A DNA stretch of 64,000 bases, from NCBI GenBank assembly GCA_963831235.1, contig CAWHPS010000027.1:75545-139544 (forward strand). Reading direction: 5' to 3'. The position numbers and the translations under genes are program-made. Below the pieces are notes generated by a model. That model saw nothing but the letters and a program-made list of their open reading frames with translations. It had not been told where the DNA came from and made no database searches. Shown piece after piece: positions 1 through 7,850 of the stretch (positions are counted from its first letter, which is position 1; every line of letters starts with the position of its first letter). This DNA comes from CAWHPS01 sp963831235 (lineage in GTDB: Bacteria > Fibrobacterota > OXYB2-FULL-49-7 > JAEUSG01).

Positions 1-975
1 AATAAGAGCATAGTGTTTTTTATCTTCTTTTTTATTTTCTGTTATTACATATTCTAGAATTTCAAACTCTTCAAGTCCATAGCCAATAAATACAACGGTA
101 TATTCTATAAAGAGGTTTTCTAAAAACTCTCTTAATCCCGACCCCACTTTATAATTCCTTAAATAATCTTCAGTTGTTAGAATAGCGCTACTGATATCTT
201 CAAGGTTGCCATGTATCTGATAGGGTATTCCTGGTTTAACAAGAGTTTGTTGGTCGAAGCCTTTATGTATAGATGTTACAACAGTTGGCGATCCTTGAGA
301 AACATTGTTTTTTACATTAAGGGAAATGATTTTATTTTGAAGATTTTGAAGAGATTCCTTGAGTTTGTTGTCAATATTGCTTGTTATGATAGGACGTTCG
401 AATTCAACAAGTAAGTCATATGGATTAGCTGGTAAAACCTTGTTTGGGTCTTGCTTGGGATTCAATTCCTTTTCATAAAAGCCAATAGCTTTAGGGTTTG
501 CTTTTGAGAGGATCTCATGAAAGATGGAAAGCTTTGTCTTAGGATCATGAAAATTTCTTATTATGGTTGCGTATTCAAAATTATTTATCAGCTCAAGCTC
601 CTCATACAGGTAATTTATTGCTTTTTCACCGAGTTCATTCCAAAGGGGAAGGCCACATAATTTTGAAACACCGGCTCCCACAAATAAGGCAATTTTATTG
701 TTCTCTTGAAACAATCGCTTAATGGGTAGCGGCATTACAAGGTCATCAGAAACAATGAAGACGTCAAGAAAAGGAGTTAATATGCCCGGTGCAAATGAAT
801 TAATCACATTCTCAATATCAGCACGGTCCCTGATGGTTTCTTTAAGAATGTAATAGGGTGAAGACGTGGGGTAGTTTGAAAAAAGAGCACTTTCTATTTT
901 TTCTTGTACAAGTTGCACAACTTTATTGGATTCAAAAACGAATTTAAGTTCTTTTAAAAAGACTGATTTGCGCAT
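1..975 (-). CDS. SIR2-like domain protein, C-terminus cut by window edge
   Basis: I translated 325 codons without a stop from ATG at 975 to base 1, so the gene continues beyond the window. Residues 95-101 (IALFVGA) followed by GAGVSK at 100-105 form the SIR2-type nucleotide-binding loop. TSNID at 198-202, HGN at 255-257 and VFIGYG at 295-300 match the conserved blocks of the SIR2_2/SIR2-like family found in defence proteins. Residues 1-90 are a region I do not recognise. Such domains usually bind or hydrolyse NAD+ in anti-phage systems; that role is inferred here. The ATG is 2 bases past the hsdS stop, with GGAAGAAG inside the hsdS end as a possible ribosome site, so it is the last visible gene of the hsdR-fic-hsdM-hsdS operon. 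The base composition is more AT-rich than hsdR. A deacetylase role is less likely given the context. Confidence 0.8.
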   Translation of the reverse strand, partial: MRKSVFLKELKFVFESNKVVQLVQEKIESALFSNYPTSSPYYILKETIRDRADIENVINSFAPGILTPFLDVFIVSDDLVMPLPIKRLFQENNKIALFVGAGVSKLCGLPLWNELGEKAINYLYEELELINNFEYATIIRNFHDPKTKLSIFHEILSKANPKAIGFYEKELNPKQDPNKVLPANPYDLLVEFERPIITSNIDNKLKESLQNLQNKIISLNVKNNVSQGSPTVVTSIHKGFDQQTLVKPGIPYQIHGNLEDISSAILTTEDYLRNYKVGSGLREFLENLFIEYTVVFIGYGLEEFEILEYVITENKKEDKKHYALI

Positions 976-977
976 CA

Positions 978-2120
978 CTAAGCTTCTTCCCGGGTCTCAA
1001 ACGCCCTCTGCATCAACACCCCAATTAGATTTTCCAAATGCTTTTCGGATTCACTCTGTCTATCTTTAAGCTTTTCAGCATTGTTTACCGTATCGGTAAA
1101 TTTCTGTTGTAACGGTGCTGGTGGACATATAAATGCAAGATTGCCGACTTGATTCGAGTTTAAGTGAGGTTGACCAGCCCTTCTCTTTAAGGGGCCGATC
1201 ATCCGTCTCCCAAATGAAGAATTAATTAAATGATTGTAAAAAACCGCTTTATGAAACGGTAATTCAATTATCAGGTCATAAGCGGCGAATGCACCATCAT
1301 ATTTTATTGGTATAAGCCCACAATCGCCTGCATTGACGCCGCTACGAACAAGGATTAAATTTCCCGCTTTTAAACGACACTTCTCAATTTTTAACGATTC
1401 TTTTTCAGAGATGAATTTTAAACCTTCTTCAACAACTGTACCTTTTTTAATATTTGTTGCACGTATAAACGGTATTCCTTTTTCAATATATTCCGGTGGT
1501 GATCCTGTACCATAACGAATGGAATTAAAAATATCGCTAAACTTTTTCACCTCCCACCCCTTCTCATTCCTCACCGGGTCCCCGAACATCTCTAAAAACA
1601 CCGCCTTCAAGAACTCGTCCGCCAAGCGAATGGCTTCACAGCGCTTTGTGAGCGCGGCCTCGGCACGGGTAAGCAGGTCAGCGATGCGACGTTGTTCTGG
1701 TAGGGGTATGTCAGGCACTTTGATTTTGCTTATATCATTTCTGTTAATTGCGGCAAAAGTGCTGCCCACGCCTGTTTGTGCCAAAATATTCTCTATTGAA
1801 CGAAGAAACAATAAAAGAAAATTTGTATTATATTTGTTACTTTTGCAGCGTATTGCTGCTATACCTCTGCCTATACAACATTTTTGATCTGCAAGATTCG
1901 TAGGTCCCACAGGAGCACGCACAGACATTAAGATATCCCCCGCTTCTGCAATCTTTGTTGGCTCACTGCACCATTTTACAGGTATTGGATATAGACTTCC
2001 AAATTCTGCCTTCCCTTGGAAAAAAGGCAACCCCTTTCCATCAGAATTATATGTACTTGAAGGTGGTGATTGACCCATTGTTAAATCAGCAACTTCTGAC
2101 AATAAAAGGGCTTGTTTCAT
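978..2120 (-). CDS. hsdS: Type I restriction-modification specificity subunit S
   Basis: This is the DNA-recognition subunit of a type I restriction-modification complex (HsdR2M2S). The 380 residues show the usual two-repeat plan. Target recognition domain 1 covers about 1-140 (PFFQGKAEFG, the RAPVGPTN turn, CCIGRGIAAI). A conserved helical spacer follows at about 140-195 (PLPEQRRIADLL and EAIRLADEFLKAVFLEMFGDP). Domain 2 covers about 196-340 (NPSIRYGT-like start, ILVRSGVNAGDCG), and a second spacer ends the protein. The length is normal for the family. The ATG overlaps the hsdM stop by four bases (ATGA), and the SIR2-like gene starts 2 bases after the TAG, so translation is probably coupled. 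The recognised sequence cannot be read from the protein. Confidence 0.93.
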   Translation of the reverse strand: MKQALLLSEVADLTMGQSPPSSTYNSDGKGLPFFQGKAEFGSLYPIPVKWCSEPTKIAEAGDILMSVRAPVGPTNLADQKCCIGRGIAAIRCKSNKYNTNFLLLFLRSIENILAQTGVGSTFAAINRNDISKIKVPDIPLPEQRRIADLLTRAEAALTKRCEAIRLADEFLKAVFLEMFGDPVRNEKGWEVKKFSDIFNSIRYGTGSPPEYIEKGIPFIRATNIKKGTVVEEGLKFISEKESLKIEKCRLKAGNLILVRSGVNAGDCGLIPIKYDGAFAAYDLIIELPFHKAVFYNHLINSSFGRRMIGPLKRRAGQPHLNSNQVGNLAFICPPAPLQQKFTDTVNNAEKLKDRQSESEKHLENLIGVLMQRAFETREEA

Positions 2121-2850
2121 GATTTTGAAATATCCTTCTGAATACCCTTGACAGCAGCTGATATTTCTTCTTCAAGGGACAATATTCGCGCAACAATCAC
2201 TTCCGGCTTCTCGTACTTCACTTCCTCATAATCTACCAGCTTATACCGCGAAATTGAAAGATCATAGCTATTCTTCCTAATCTCATCCGCTTCCACCCAA
2301 AGCCACTTCTCCCCCTTCTTGGGCTCCTTCTTCTTGTCCCTCTTCTTCCATTTCTCGATGATGTCCGGGATATCGTTCTGGTCAATCTTTGTGCGCTTAT
2401 CATCCAGTGAATAACCATCCTCCTGCATATCGTAAAACCAAACCTTGTCTGTTTTTTCACCCTTGGTAAAAATCATTACTGCCGTTGACACACCCGCATA
2501 AGGCTTGAAAACACCCGAGGGCATGGAAATTATTCCCTCAAGCCCGCACTGCTCCATGATAAGCTTGCGCGTGTCCTTGTGTGCATTGCTGGAGCCGAAA
2601 AGCACGCCATCCGGCACGATTACACCGCATTTTCCGCCAGGCACAAGCATGTTTACAAAAAGATTAAGAAAAAGAAGCTCTGTCTTGGGTTTGCTTGAGC
2701 CGCCGGAAATAGTCAAATCATCCGCAATATCACTCTTGTCCACGTTGCCCTTAAACGGCGGATTGGCTAGGATGATTTCATACTTGTTACGGTCGCCGAA
2801 GTTTTTCGACAGCGTATCCGCGTAACGGATATTGGGATCGCTTATGCCGT
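2117..2850 (-). CDS. hsdM: Type I methyltransferase subunit M, C-terminal part after a frameshift
   Basis: This is the downstream half of hsdM. The reading frame is open from about 2850; a GTG at 2741-2743 is only an internal codon. It begins HGISDPNIRYADTLSK and contains the N6-adenine methyltransferase motif NPPF (bases 2753-2764), then PKTELLFLNLFVNMLVPGG and VIVPDGVLFGSSNAHKD, typical of HsdM. The end overlaps the hsdS start by four bases. The upstream half (2842-3639) is in another frame: bases 2849-2856 read CCCTTCACGG on the coding strand, where one extra base would join MNMLP to HGISDP. Without correction the catalytic NPPF motif is separated from the AdoMet-binding motif, and the methylase would probably be dead. 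The cause may be mutation or a sequence error. Confidence 0.85.
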
Positions 2851-3639
2851 GAAGGGCAGCATGTTCATAAGCGCTATGCGCACCATGGTGGTGTCAAAAT
2901 CATAGCCATGAAAGGCATTTTCGCGGAGGAACTTCCACTGGTTCTTTTCCACGATCTTATCCGCGGTAAGATGATGTGGTGCGCCGTCTTCGTCATACTC
3001 TATGTTTTCGGGGTCAGTATGGGCTTTAAGAATGTGATTATATGCGCCTATAAGAAAGCCCGCTGTGCCGGAAGCCGGATCGCAGATGTGGTCGCCGAGC
3101 ATGGGGTTGACAAGTTCCACCATCATGCGGATGATGTGACGCGGGGTACGGAACTGGCCGTTCTTGCCGGACTGCGCAATTTCACTGAGAAGATATTCAT
3201 AGATGTCGCCCTGGATATCAATGCCTTGAGCGAATAGATTGAGCTCGTCCAATATCTTTACAGCTTCCTGGATAAGTGAAGGTTTAGGGATAAGAAAGAC
3301 AGCGTCCTTCATGGACTCTGAATAGAAATTCCCCTCGCCCTTCATTTCTTTAATGAATGGAAAAACCTCGTCGCGTACATGCTTTAACATGGATTCCGCG
3401 TCAAAGTTCATCCAATGCGACCATCGGCATTTTTCTTTACCCTTGAAGATGGAAGAATATTTCTGGCCCCTTCTTTCAGCCGATTTTTTCTCGTGGCTGT
3501 CCATGTCTTCAAGCCGCTTTATGAAGATGAGATAGGAAATCTGTTCTATAGTGGACAGGGGATTGGCCATGCCCCCTGACCAGAAAAGATTCCACAGCTT
3601 GTCAATTTTGGCTTTTATTTCAGGATTTGATATGAGCAT
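2842..3639 (-). CDS. hsdM: Type I methyltransferase subunit M, N-terminal part, frameshifted
   Basis: This half carries the N-terminal helical domain of HsdM (NPEIKAKIDKLWNLFWSGG, then STIEQISYLIFIKRLEDMD) and the AdoMet-binding region with motif I as DPASGTAGFL in place of the usual DPACGTGGF. It stops at TAA after MNMLPFTA, exactly where other HsdM proteins read MNM-LHGI. I place the start at ATG 3639 (MLISNPEIK) because GGGGAG lies 4 bases upstream and family members begin near here. The frame is open 20 codons further up, to 3699. An inverted repeat that may control it lies at 3718-3746. Joined with the 3' part it would be about 507 residues, normal for HsdM. Confidence 0.85.
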   Translation of the reverse strand: MLISNPEIKAKIDKLWNLFWSGGMANPLSTIEQISYLIFIKRLEDMDSHEKKSAERRGQKYSSIFKGKEKCRWSHWMNFDAESMLKHVRDEVFPFIKEMKGEGNFYSESMKDAVFLIPKPSLIQEAVKILDELNLFAQGIDIQGDIYEYLLSEIAQSGKNGQFRTPRHIIRMMVELVNPMLGDHICDPASGTAGFLIGAYNHILKAHTDPENIEYDEDGAPHHLTADKIVEKNQWKFLRENAFHGYDFDTTMVRIALMNMLPFTA

Positions 3640-3717
3640 TTTTCTCCCCGATAGAGGTATTGGCATAAAGATATTACCCTTAGTATTAATATAATTCATT
3701 AAATATAAAAAAGCAAT

Positions 3718-3746
3718 AGGGGTAATATGTTTACTATATTACCCCT
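3718..3746. promoter_or_regulatory. Candidate operator: perfect 11-bp inverted repeat upstream of hsdM
   Basis: AGGGGTAATAT (3718-3728) and ATATTACCCCT (3736-3746) are exact reverse complements around a 7-base spacer. The half-site core recurs as ATTACCCCT at 3759-3767, and a near match ATATTACCCT is at 3671-3680. The sites fill the 133-base gap between the fic stop and the hsdM start. Spaced dyads with repeated half-sites usually mark binding of a dimeric regulator. Loop pairing as an RNA terminator is less likely because no T-run follows on either strand. The regulator is unknown; the winged-helix end of the neighbouring Fic protein is one candidate. Confidence 0.6.
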
Positions 3747-3772
3747 TATAGGCGGATTATTACCCCTATTTA

Positions 3773-4816
3773 TTACCTTCTTTTCTGCCAACGAGCTGCC
3801 TTCCCTCTGCCAATCGCTTTAATAAGCCCATTATCCCGCAGGTCGCGGAGTATTTTTCTTACCATGTCACGGCTTACATTGGGGCAGCTTTTTTCAACGT
3901 CAGAGATGCCGAACGGCATAACAAAACGAGTTATGGAAGCAATGACCTGGTCTGTTTTCGACCCTTTTCCACGGATTAAACCCACGTTGTTTTCAAATTC
4001 CTTGTATGCGCGAATAAGCATGCCGTAGAAATATGACAACCAAGGGAGGACATCATGCCGGGCTTCATGCCAAGCAACGGAAGAATGCCGGAGTGATTCA
4101 TAATACCCTTCTTTTGACTCCTCAATGATTCTTTCAAGACTCAGGTATTTGCCGACACCATAACCCGCCTTATACAGCAATAGCAGGGTCAATAGTCTCC
4201 CGATGCGTCCGTTGCCGTCTGTAAAGGGATGAATACAGAGGAAATCAAGAATAAACAGCGGTATCAGAATCAAGGGGTCGTACGCTTCTTTTTCGATTGA
4301 TTCATTATAGAAGGATACAAGATCTGCAACATAACCCGGGGTCTCAAAAGCCGAAACAGGTTTAAACCGAACATGCCGGGTTCCATCGGGCCGGATTTCT
4401 ACGATTTCATTCTCACCTGCTTTCCAGTTTCCGGACTTCTGGGTCCCATAGCGGAAAAGCATTGAATGGAATTGAAGTATTACATTTTCCGTAACCGGTA
4501 TGTCTGAACTGGACTGATGTATCAAATTAAGCACATCCCTGTATCCGGCAATTTCCTGTTCTGGCCGGTTGCGCGGCGCGGCGTTCGCTTTCACTATGGC
4601 TGATATCCGTTTTTCAGAAGCTACTACGCCTTCAATCCTATTTGAGGACTGGGTGCTCTGGATGATGGCGTTTTCAAGAAGCTTTCCCAAGGCTTCGGGA
4701 GATTGTTTTTTATAGAGCTCCTCCCTGCCTTTGAATTCGCCAAGGGCACGAAGCTGTTGGGTTGATGCTGGAGAAAAACGAAGATTGCTCAGAAAATCAT
4801 GTGTAAATGATCGCAT
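3773..4816 (-). CDS. Fic-domain AMPylase-like protein with C-terminal winged helix
   Basis: Fic enzymes transfer AMP or another nucleotide part onto target proteins. The 347-residue protein has a complete Fic active-site motif, HPFTDGNGRIGR at 196-207, with the catalytic His196. An N-terminal inhibitory-helix motif [S/T]xxxE[G/N] is present as S58-NRI-E62-G63, which makes it a class II, self-inhibited Fic. The region around 290-345 (GISDVEKSC, SRDMVRKILRDLRDNGLI, RWQKRR) is a winged-helix DNA-binding domain. It sits between hsdR (3-base gap) and hsdM in the same direction, an arrangement seen in some type I restriction loci. The winged helix suggests it may bind DNA, perhaps the dyad just downstream. 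Both the target and the regulatory role are inference. Confidence 0.9.
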   Translation of the reverse strand: MRSFTHDFLSNLRFSPASTQQLRALGEFKGREELYKKQSPEALGKLLENAIIQSTQSSNRIEGVVASEKRISAIVKANAAPRNRPEQEIAGYRDVLNLIHQSSSDIPVTENVILQFHSMLFRYGTQKSGNWKAGENEIVEIRPDGTRHVRFKPVSAFETPGYVADLVSFYNESIEKEAYDPLILIPLFILDFLCIHPFTDGNGRIGRLLTLLLLYKAGYGVGKYLSLERIIEESKEGYYESLRHSSVAWHEARHDVLPWLSYFYGMLIRAYKEFENNVGLIRGKGSKTDQVIASITRFVMPFGISDVEKSCPNVSRDMVRKILRDLRDNGLIKAIGRGKAARWQKRR

Positions 4817-4819
4817 AAT

Positions 4820-7618
4820 TCAGACCGTTATATTGTTGAATAAACTTATTATTTCCTTTAATTCATCTTCGGAAAAAAGCTTGAGTGCAGCCTCTTCGCC
4901 GAATTGAGTAAACGGCGGGTCAAAAAGGTCCGCGTATTCAATATGTTTTTTCTTTGCAAACACGTTTTTAATTGTCCGCAAAAAACGTATCTGATCAGCG
5001 GAAAGCGGGTGCGTGTTGTTCCGCTCAACAACATAAGTCTGAAAGGATTCGTTGACAAGGGCCTCCGGATCTGGGAATTTATAAAGGCCCAAAATGCTTT
5101 TAATGAATTGAATGAACGTACCGTAAGGCTGGGTAAAGGCCTTGCGCAGATTTTCCTCGGTTACAAACAATTCTGGACCGTTCAAGGTGTCCTCAATATC
5201 AGCCAAATCCTTATCGGAAATGGGCGCACCCGCTTTTATTTTCTTAAGCGCGGGATGTTTTTCCGCAAGTTCCAGTATCTTTTTTTCCACCTTCTCCCGG
5301 TAGGTCTTGACATATTCACCTTCTCCATTGGGTCCGAACTCAATCCAGGCGCGTTCTGCTACAAGATCGTCCAAGTCAAGCTCAAGTATCTCGCGTTCTT
5401 CGGAAAGTTTATGTCGCATCAATGGCGCAAGATCATTTTTTAACCTTTCGCATGCGTCATAATCAAGACTGTCCCAATAGACCCCGTCAATTACGGACCG
5501 GATCAGCGTCTCCTGTCGTTTGATTGCCTGAAGGTTCATGGGGAGTTTCCTACAATCCCGGGCGATCTCCTTTTTGCATCGCTCCATTTCTTCCCTTTGC
5601 CCTTTCAGTAAAGCGAATCCGAGTTTTTCTGCTTCATTAATAAACGATTCTTCGGAAATTGAGCAGTCACTTTTGAACTTAAGAAGAGGAGCTATTTGCT
5701 TATCGAGAAAAGCCCGTGATTGATCATCGAAATCCTCCCAGACTGCGGAAGAAAGCGCTTTGTCGATGTGTTTGCGGTTTTCTTTTATTGTAATGGAGTT
5801 TTCAGGAAGGGCTTTAATATCGGCGATTAACTCGCATTTGACCGATTCCCATCGGGCTAGGTCTTTTCCATCCAGGAAGTACGCGGCTTTCGCAAGCCTC
5901 AACTTGAAAATCTTGATGGGCAGGGGTGTTACCGCCGGTGGCGGGTCACCATCCGGTTTTTCACCGAAATATTCAAAATTGCCCCAGTGGTCAATGATCA
6001 GGAACCGTTCTTTTTGCACACACCAGGGTTTACGGACTGCAATATCTGTATTCAGCTTTCGGGTACCACGGCCGATCATCTGCCAGAATTTAATTTTACT
6101 GAACACAGGTTTGGCAAATACCAGGTTTACAATTTCATGCACATCAATGCCGGTATCAAGCATATCCACGGAAATGGCAATGCGCGGCCAGCTCTCATTT
6201 TTAAAATTCTCGATTAGCTTAAGGGGCCGTTCCATTTTGGAATCAATGATTTCAGCAAGCCTGCCTTTGTATTCGGGATAGAGGCGGTTAATAATTTCCC
6301 AAAGTCGTTTTGCATGGTCGTGGGAAACCGCGAATATTATGGACTTTCCCGGAACCACACCCGAACCATCTTTAATACACACATCCATGAATTCACGGAT
6401 CAACGATTCGTTTGTCCCGGCATTGGTCACCTTTTTTTCAAGGTCCGTTCCCTCGAAATTCATCTCATCAGGTGAAAGTCCTTGCTCCGTTAACTGTTGC
6501 CGTAAGTTTTCCGGCAGATCCTTGCCTTTGATCCCTTTTATCTGGAAACGGGTTTGAGCGGCATAAGCCGGTCTGAAATCAACCAGACATTTGTCTTTTA
6601 TGGCCTGTTCATAAGGATAGGAAAAAACAGGGCGGTTTCCCTCGCATTCGAAAAAACGAAAGGTATCGCGTTCCACAAATTCAGCTGGCGTGGCGGTCAG
6701 GCCTATCTGCACTGCATGAAAATAGCTCAATACGTCGCGCCATTTGTTATAAATTGACCGGTGGCATTCATCCGCTATGATAAGGTCGAAAAATGCCGGG
6801 GAAATGGTGTTAAAACACTCCATCATGGTTTGTATGGTGGCTGTGTAGAGGCGGCATGAGGAGTCCACCTTACCCGCCCTGATGTACAAACGCGATTCCT
6901 CCGGCAGGTGCTGCTTAAAGCCATCCTTGAAGGCTTGTACCGCTAGTGCCTCGCGATCAACCAGGAACAGAACGCGCTGCGCCCAGCCTGCTCGAATCAA
7001 TATGTCAATAAGCGCCATTGCTGTTCGGGTCTTGCCTGTACCCGTGGCCATGACAAGCAGAAACTTCCTTCTGTTTTTTCGAAGTTCGGCGCTTATCCTT
7101 TTAATGGCTTCGATCTGATAGTCCCTGTTGACAATTGAGTCTTTAATGGGGGTTTTGTTCAGCTCTTGACGATGTCCATTCTGGAAGCGGATACGTTCCA
7201 TGTCTTCACGTGTAAAAAAACCATGCACCATAACAGGCGCCATGCGCTCGCGATTCCAGAACCAGATTTCATAACCGTTGGTAAGAAAGATAAGGGGTTT
7301 CTTGCCGAAAGCCTTGATTATTCCGTCCGCATAATCCTCGGCCTGCTGCTTTCCTGCAATAGGATCTTTTGAAGTGCGTTTGGCTTCTACTATGGCAAGA
7401 GGGTCTCCAGCCCTGTCCAATAACAGGTAATCGGAAAATCCAGAAGAAGCGCCATCATTTTTTTTACGGGTAATTTTGTACTGCCCTGATCCGGTCCCTG
7501 CGATTTCAAACTCTTCTATTACTTGTGAACAATCCTTGACATGCCATTCAGCTTTTTCAAGCAGCATATCAATAATCTTCTTACGGGTTTGGGCTTCTGT
7601 GGGTTGTTCGGCACGCAT
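4820..7618 (-). CDS. hsdR: Type I restriction endonuclease subunit R
   Basis: This is the motor and nuclease subunit of the type I complex. Of 932 residues, the N-terminal nuclease domain shows D63 (DYLLLD) and E78-x-K80 (VEAKR). The superfamily 2 helicase core has Walker A ATGTGKT at 191-197, DECH at 283-286 and GLTATP at 306-311, followed by the second RecA-like half (SVDMLDTGIDVHEIVNLVFAKP, QMIGRGTR). The remaining 350 or so residues match the EcoEI-type R C-terminal region. The length is usual for this subclass and no break is visible. It is first in the operon; 232 bases separate it from the next gene upstream and should hold its promoter, which I could not pick out. Confidence 0.95.
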   Translation of the reverse strand: MRAEQPTEAQTRKKIIDMLLEKAEWHVKDCSQVIEEFEIAGTGSGQYKITRKKNDGASSGFSDYLLLDRAGDPLAIVEAKRTSKDPIAGKQQAEDYADGIIKAFGKKPLIFLTNGYEIWFWNRERMAPVMVHGFFTREDMERIRFQNGHRQELNKTPIKDSIVNRDYQIEAIKRISAELRKNRRKFLLVMATGTGKTRTAMALIDILIRAGWAQRVLFLVDREALAVQAFKDGFKQHLPEESRLYIRAGKVDSSCRLYTATIQTMMECFNTISPAFFDLIIADECHRSIYNKWRDVLSYFHAVQIGLTATPAEFVERDTFRFFECEGNRPVFSYPYEQAIKDKCLVDFRPAYAAQTRFQIKGIKGKDLPENLRQQLTEQGLSPDEMNFEGTDLEKKVTNAGTNESLIREFMDVCIKDGSGVVPGKSIIFAVSHDHAKRLWEIINRLYPEYKGRLAEIIDSKMERPLKLIENFKNESWPRIAISVDMLDTGIDVHEIVNLVFAKPVFSKIKFWQMIGRGTRKLNTDIAVRKPWCVQKERFLIIDHWGNFEYFGEKPDGDPPPAVTPLPIKIFKLRLAKAAYFLDGKDLARWESVKCELIADIKALPENSITIKENRKHIDKALSSAVWEDFDDQSRAFLDKQIAPLLKFKSDCSISEESFINEAEKLGFALLKGQREEMERCKKEIARDCRKLPMNLQAIKRQETLIRSVIDGVYWDSLDYDACERLKNDLAPLMRHKLSEEREILELDLDDLVAERAWIEFGPNGEGEYVKTYREKVEKKILELAEKHPALKKIKAGAPISDKDLADIEDTLNGPELFVTEENLRKAFTQPYGTFIQFIKSILGLYKFPDPEALVNESFQTYVVERNNTHPLSADQIRFLRTIKNVFAKKKHIEYADLFDPPFTQFGEEAALKLFSEDELKEIISLFNNITV

Positions 7619-7850
7619 ATTTCGTCAGTTGGTGATTAACAGATCATTAGTAAATAATTTGGTCTATGGTTATTGGTGAAATTGGATGGCTAAAAACCGG
7701 CGCACACTTCACCGGAAACAATTTTATTTTCTATTAAACCATCCTTAAATACTACCGCGTTAAGAAGATAGCCCCTCAAAGACTCTGAATTCAAGGAGAA
7801 AAATTTAACTCCAGAACCGGTCTGATTGAATAATCGTATGTTCAGGGTAC

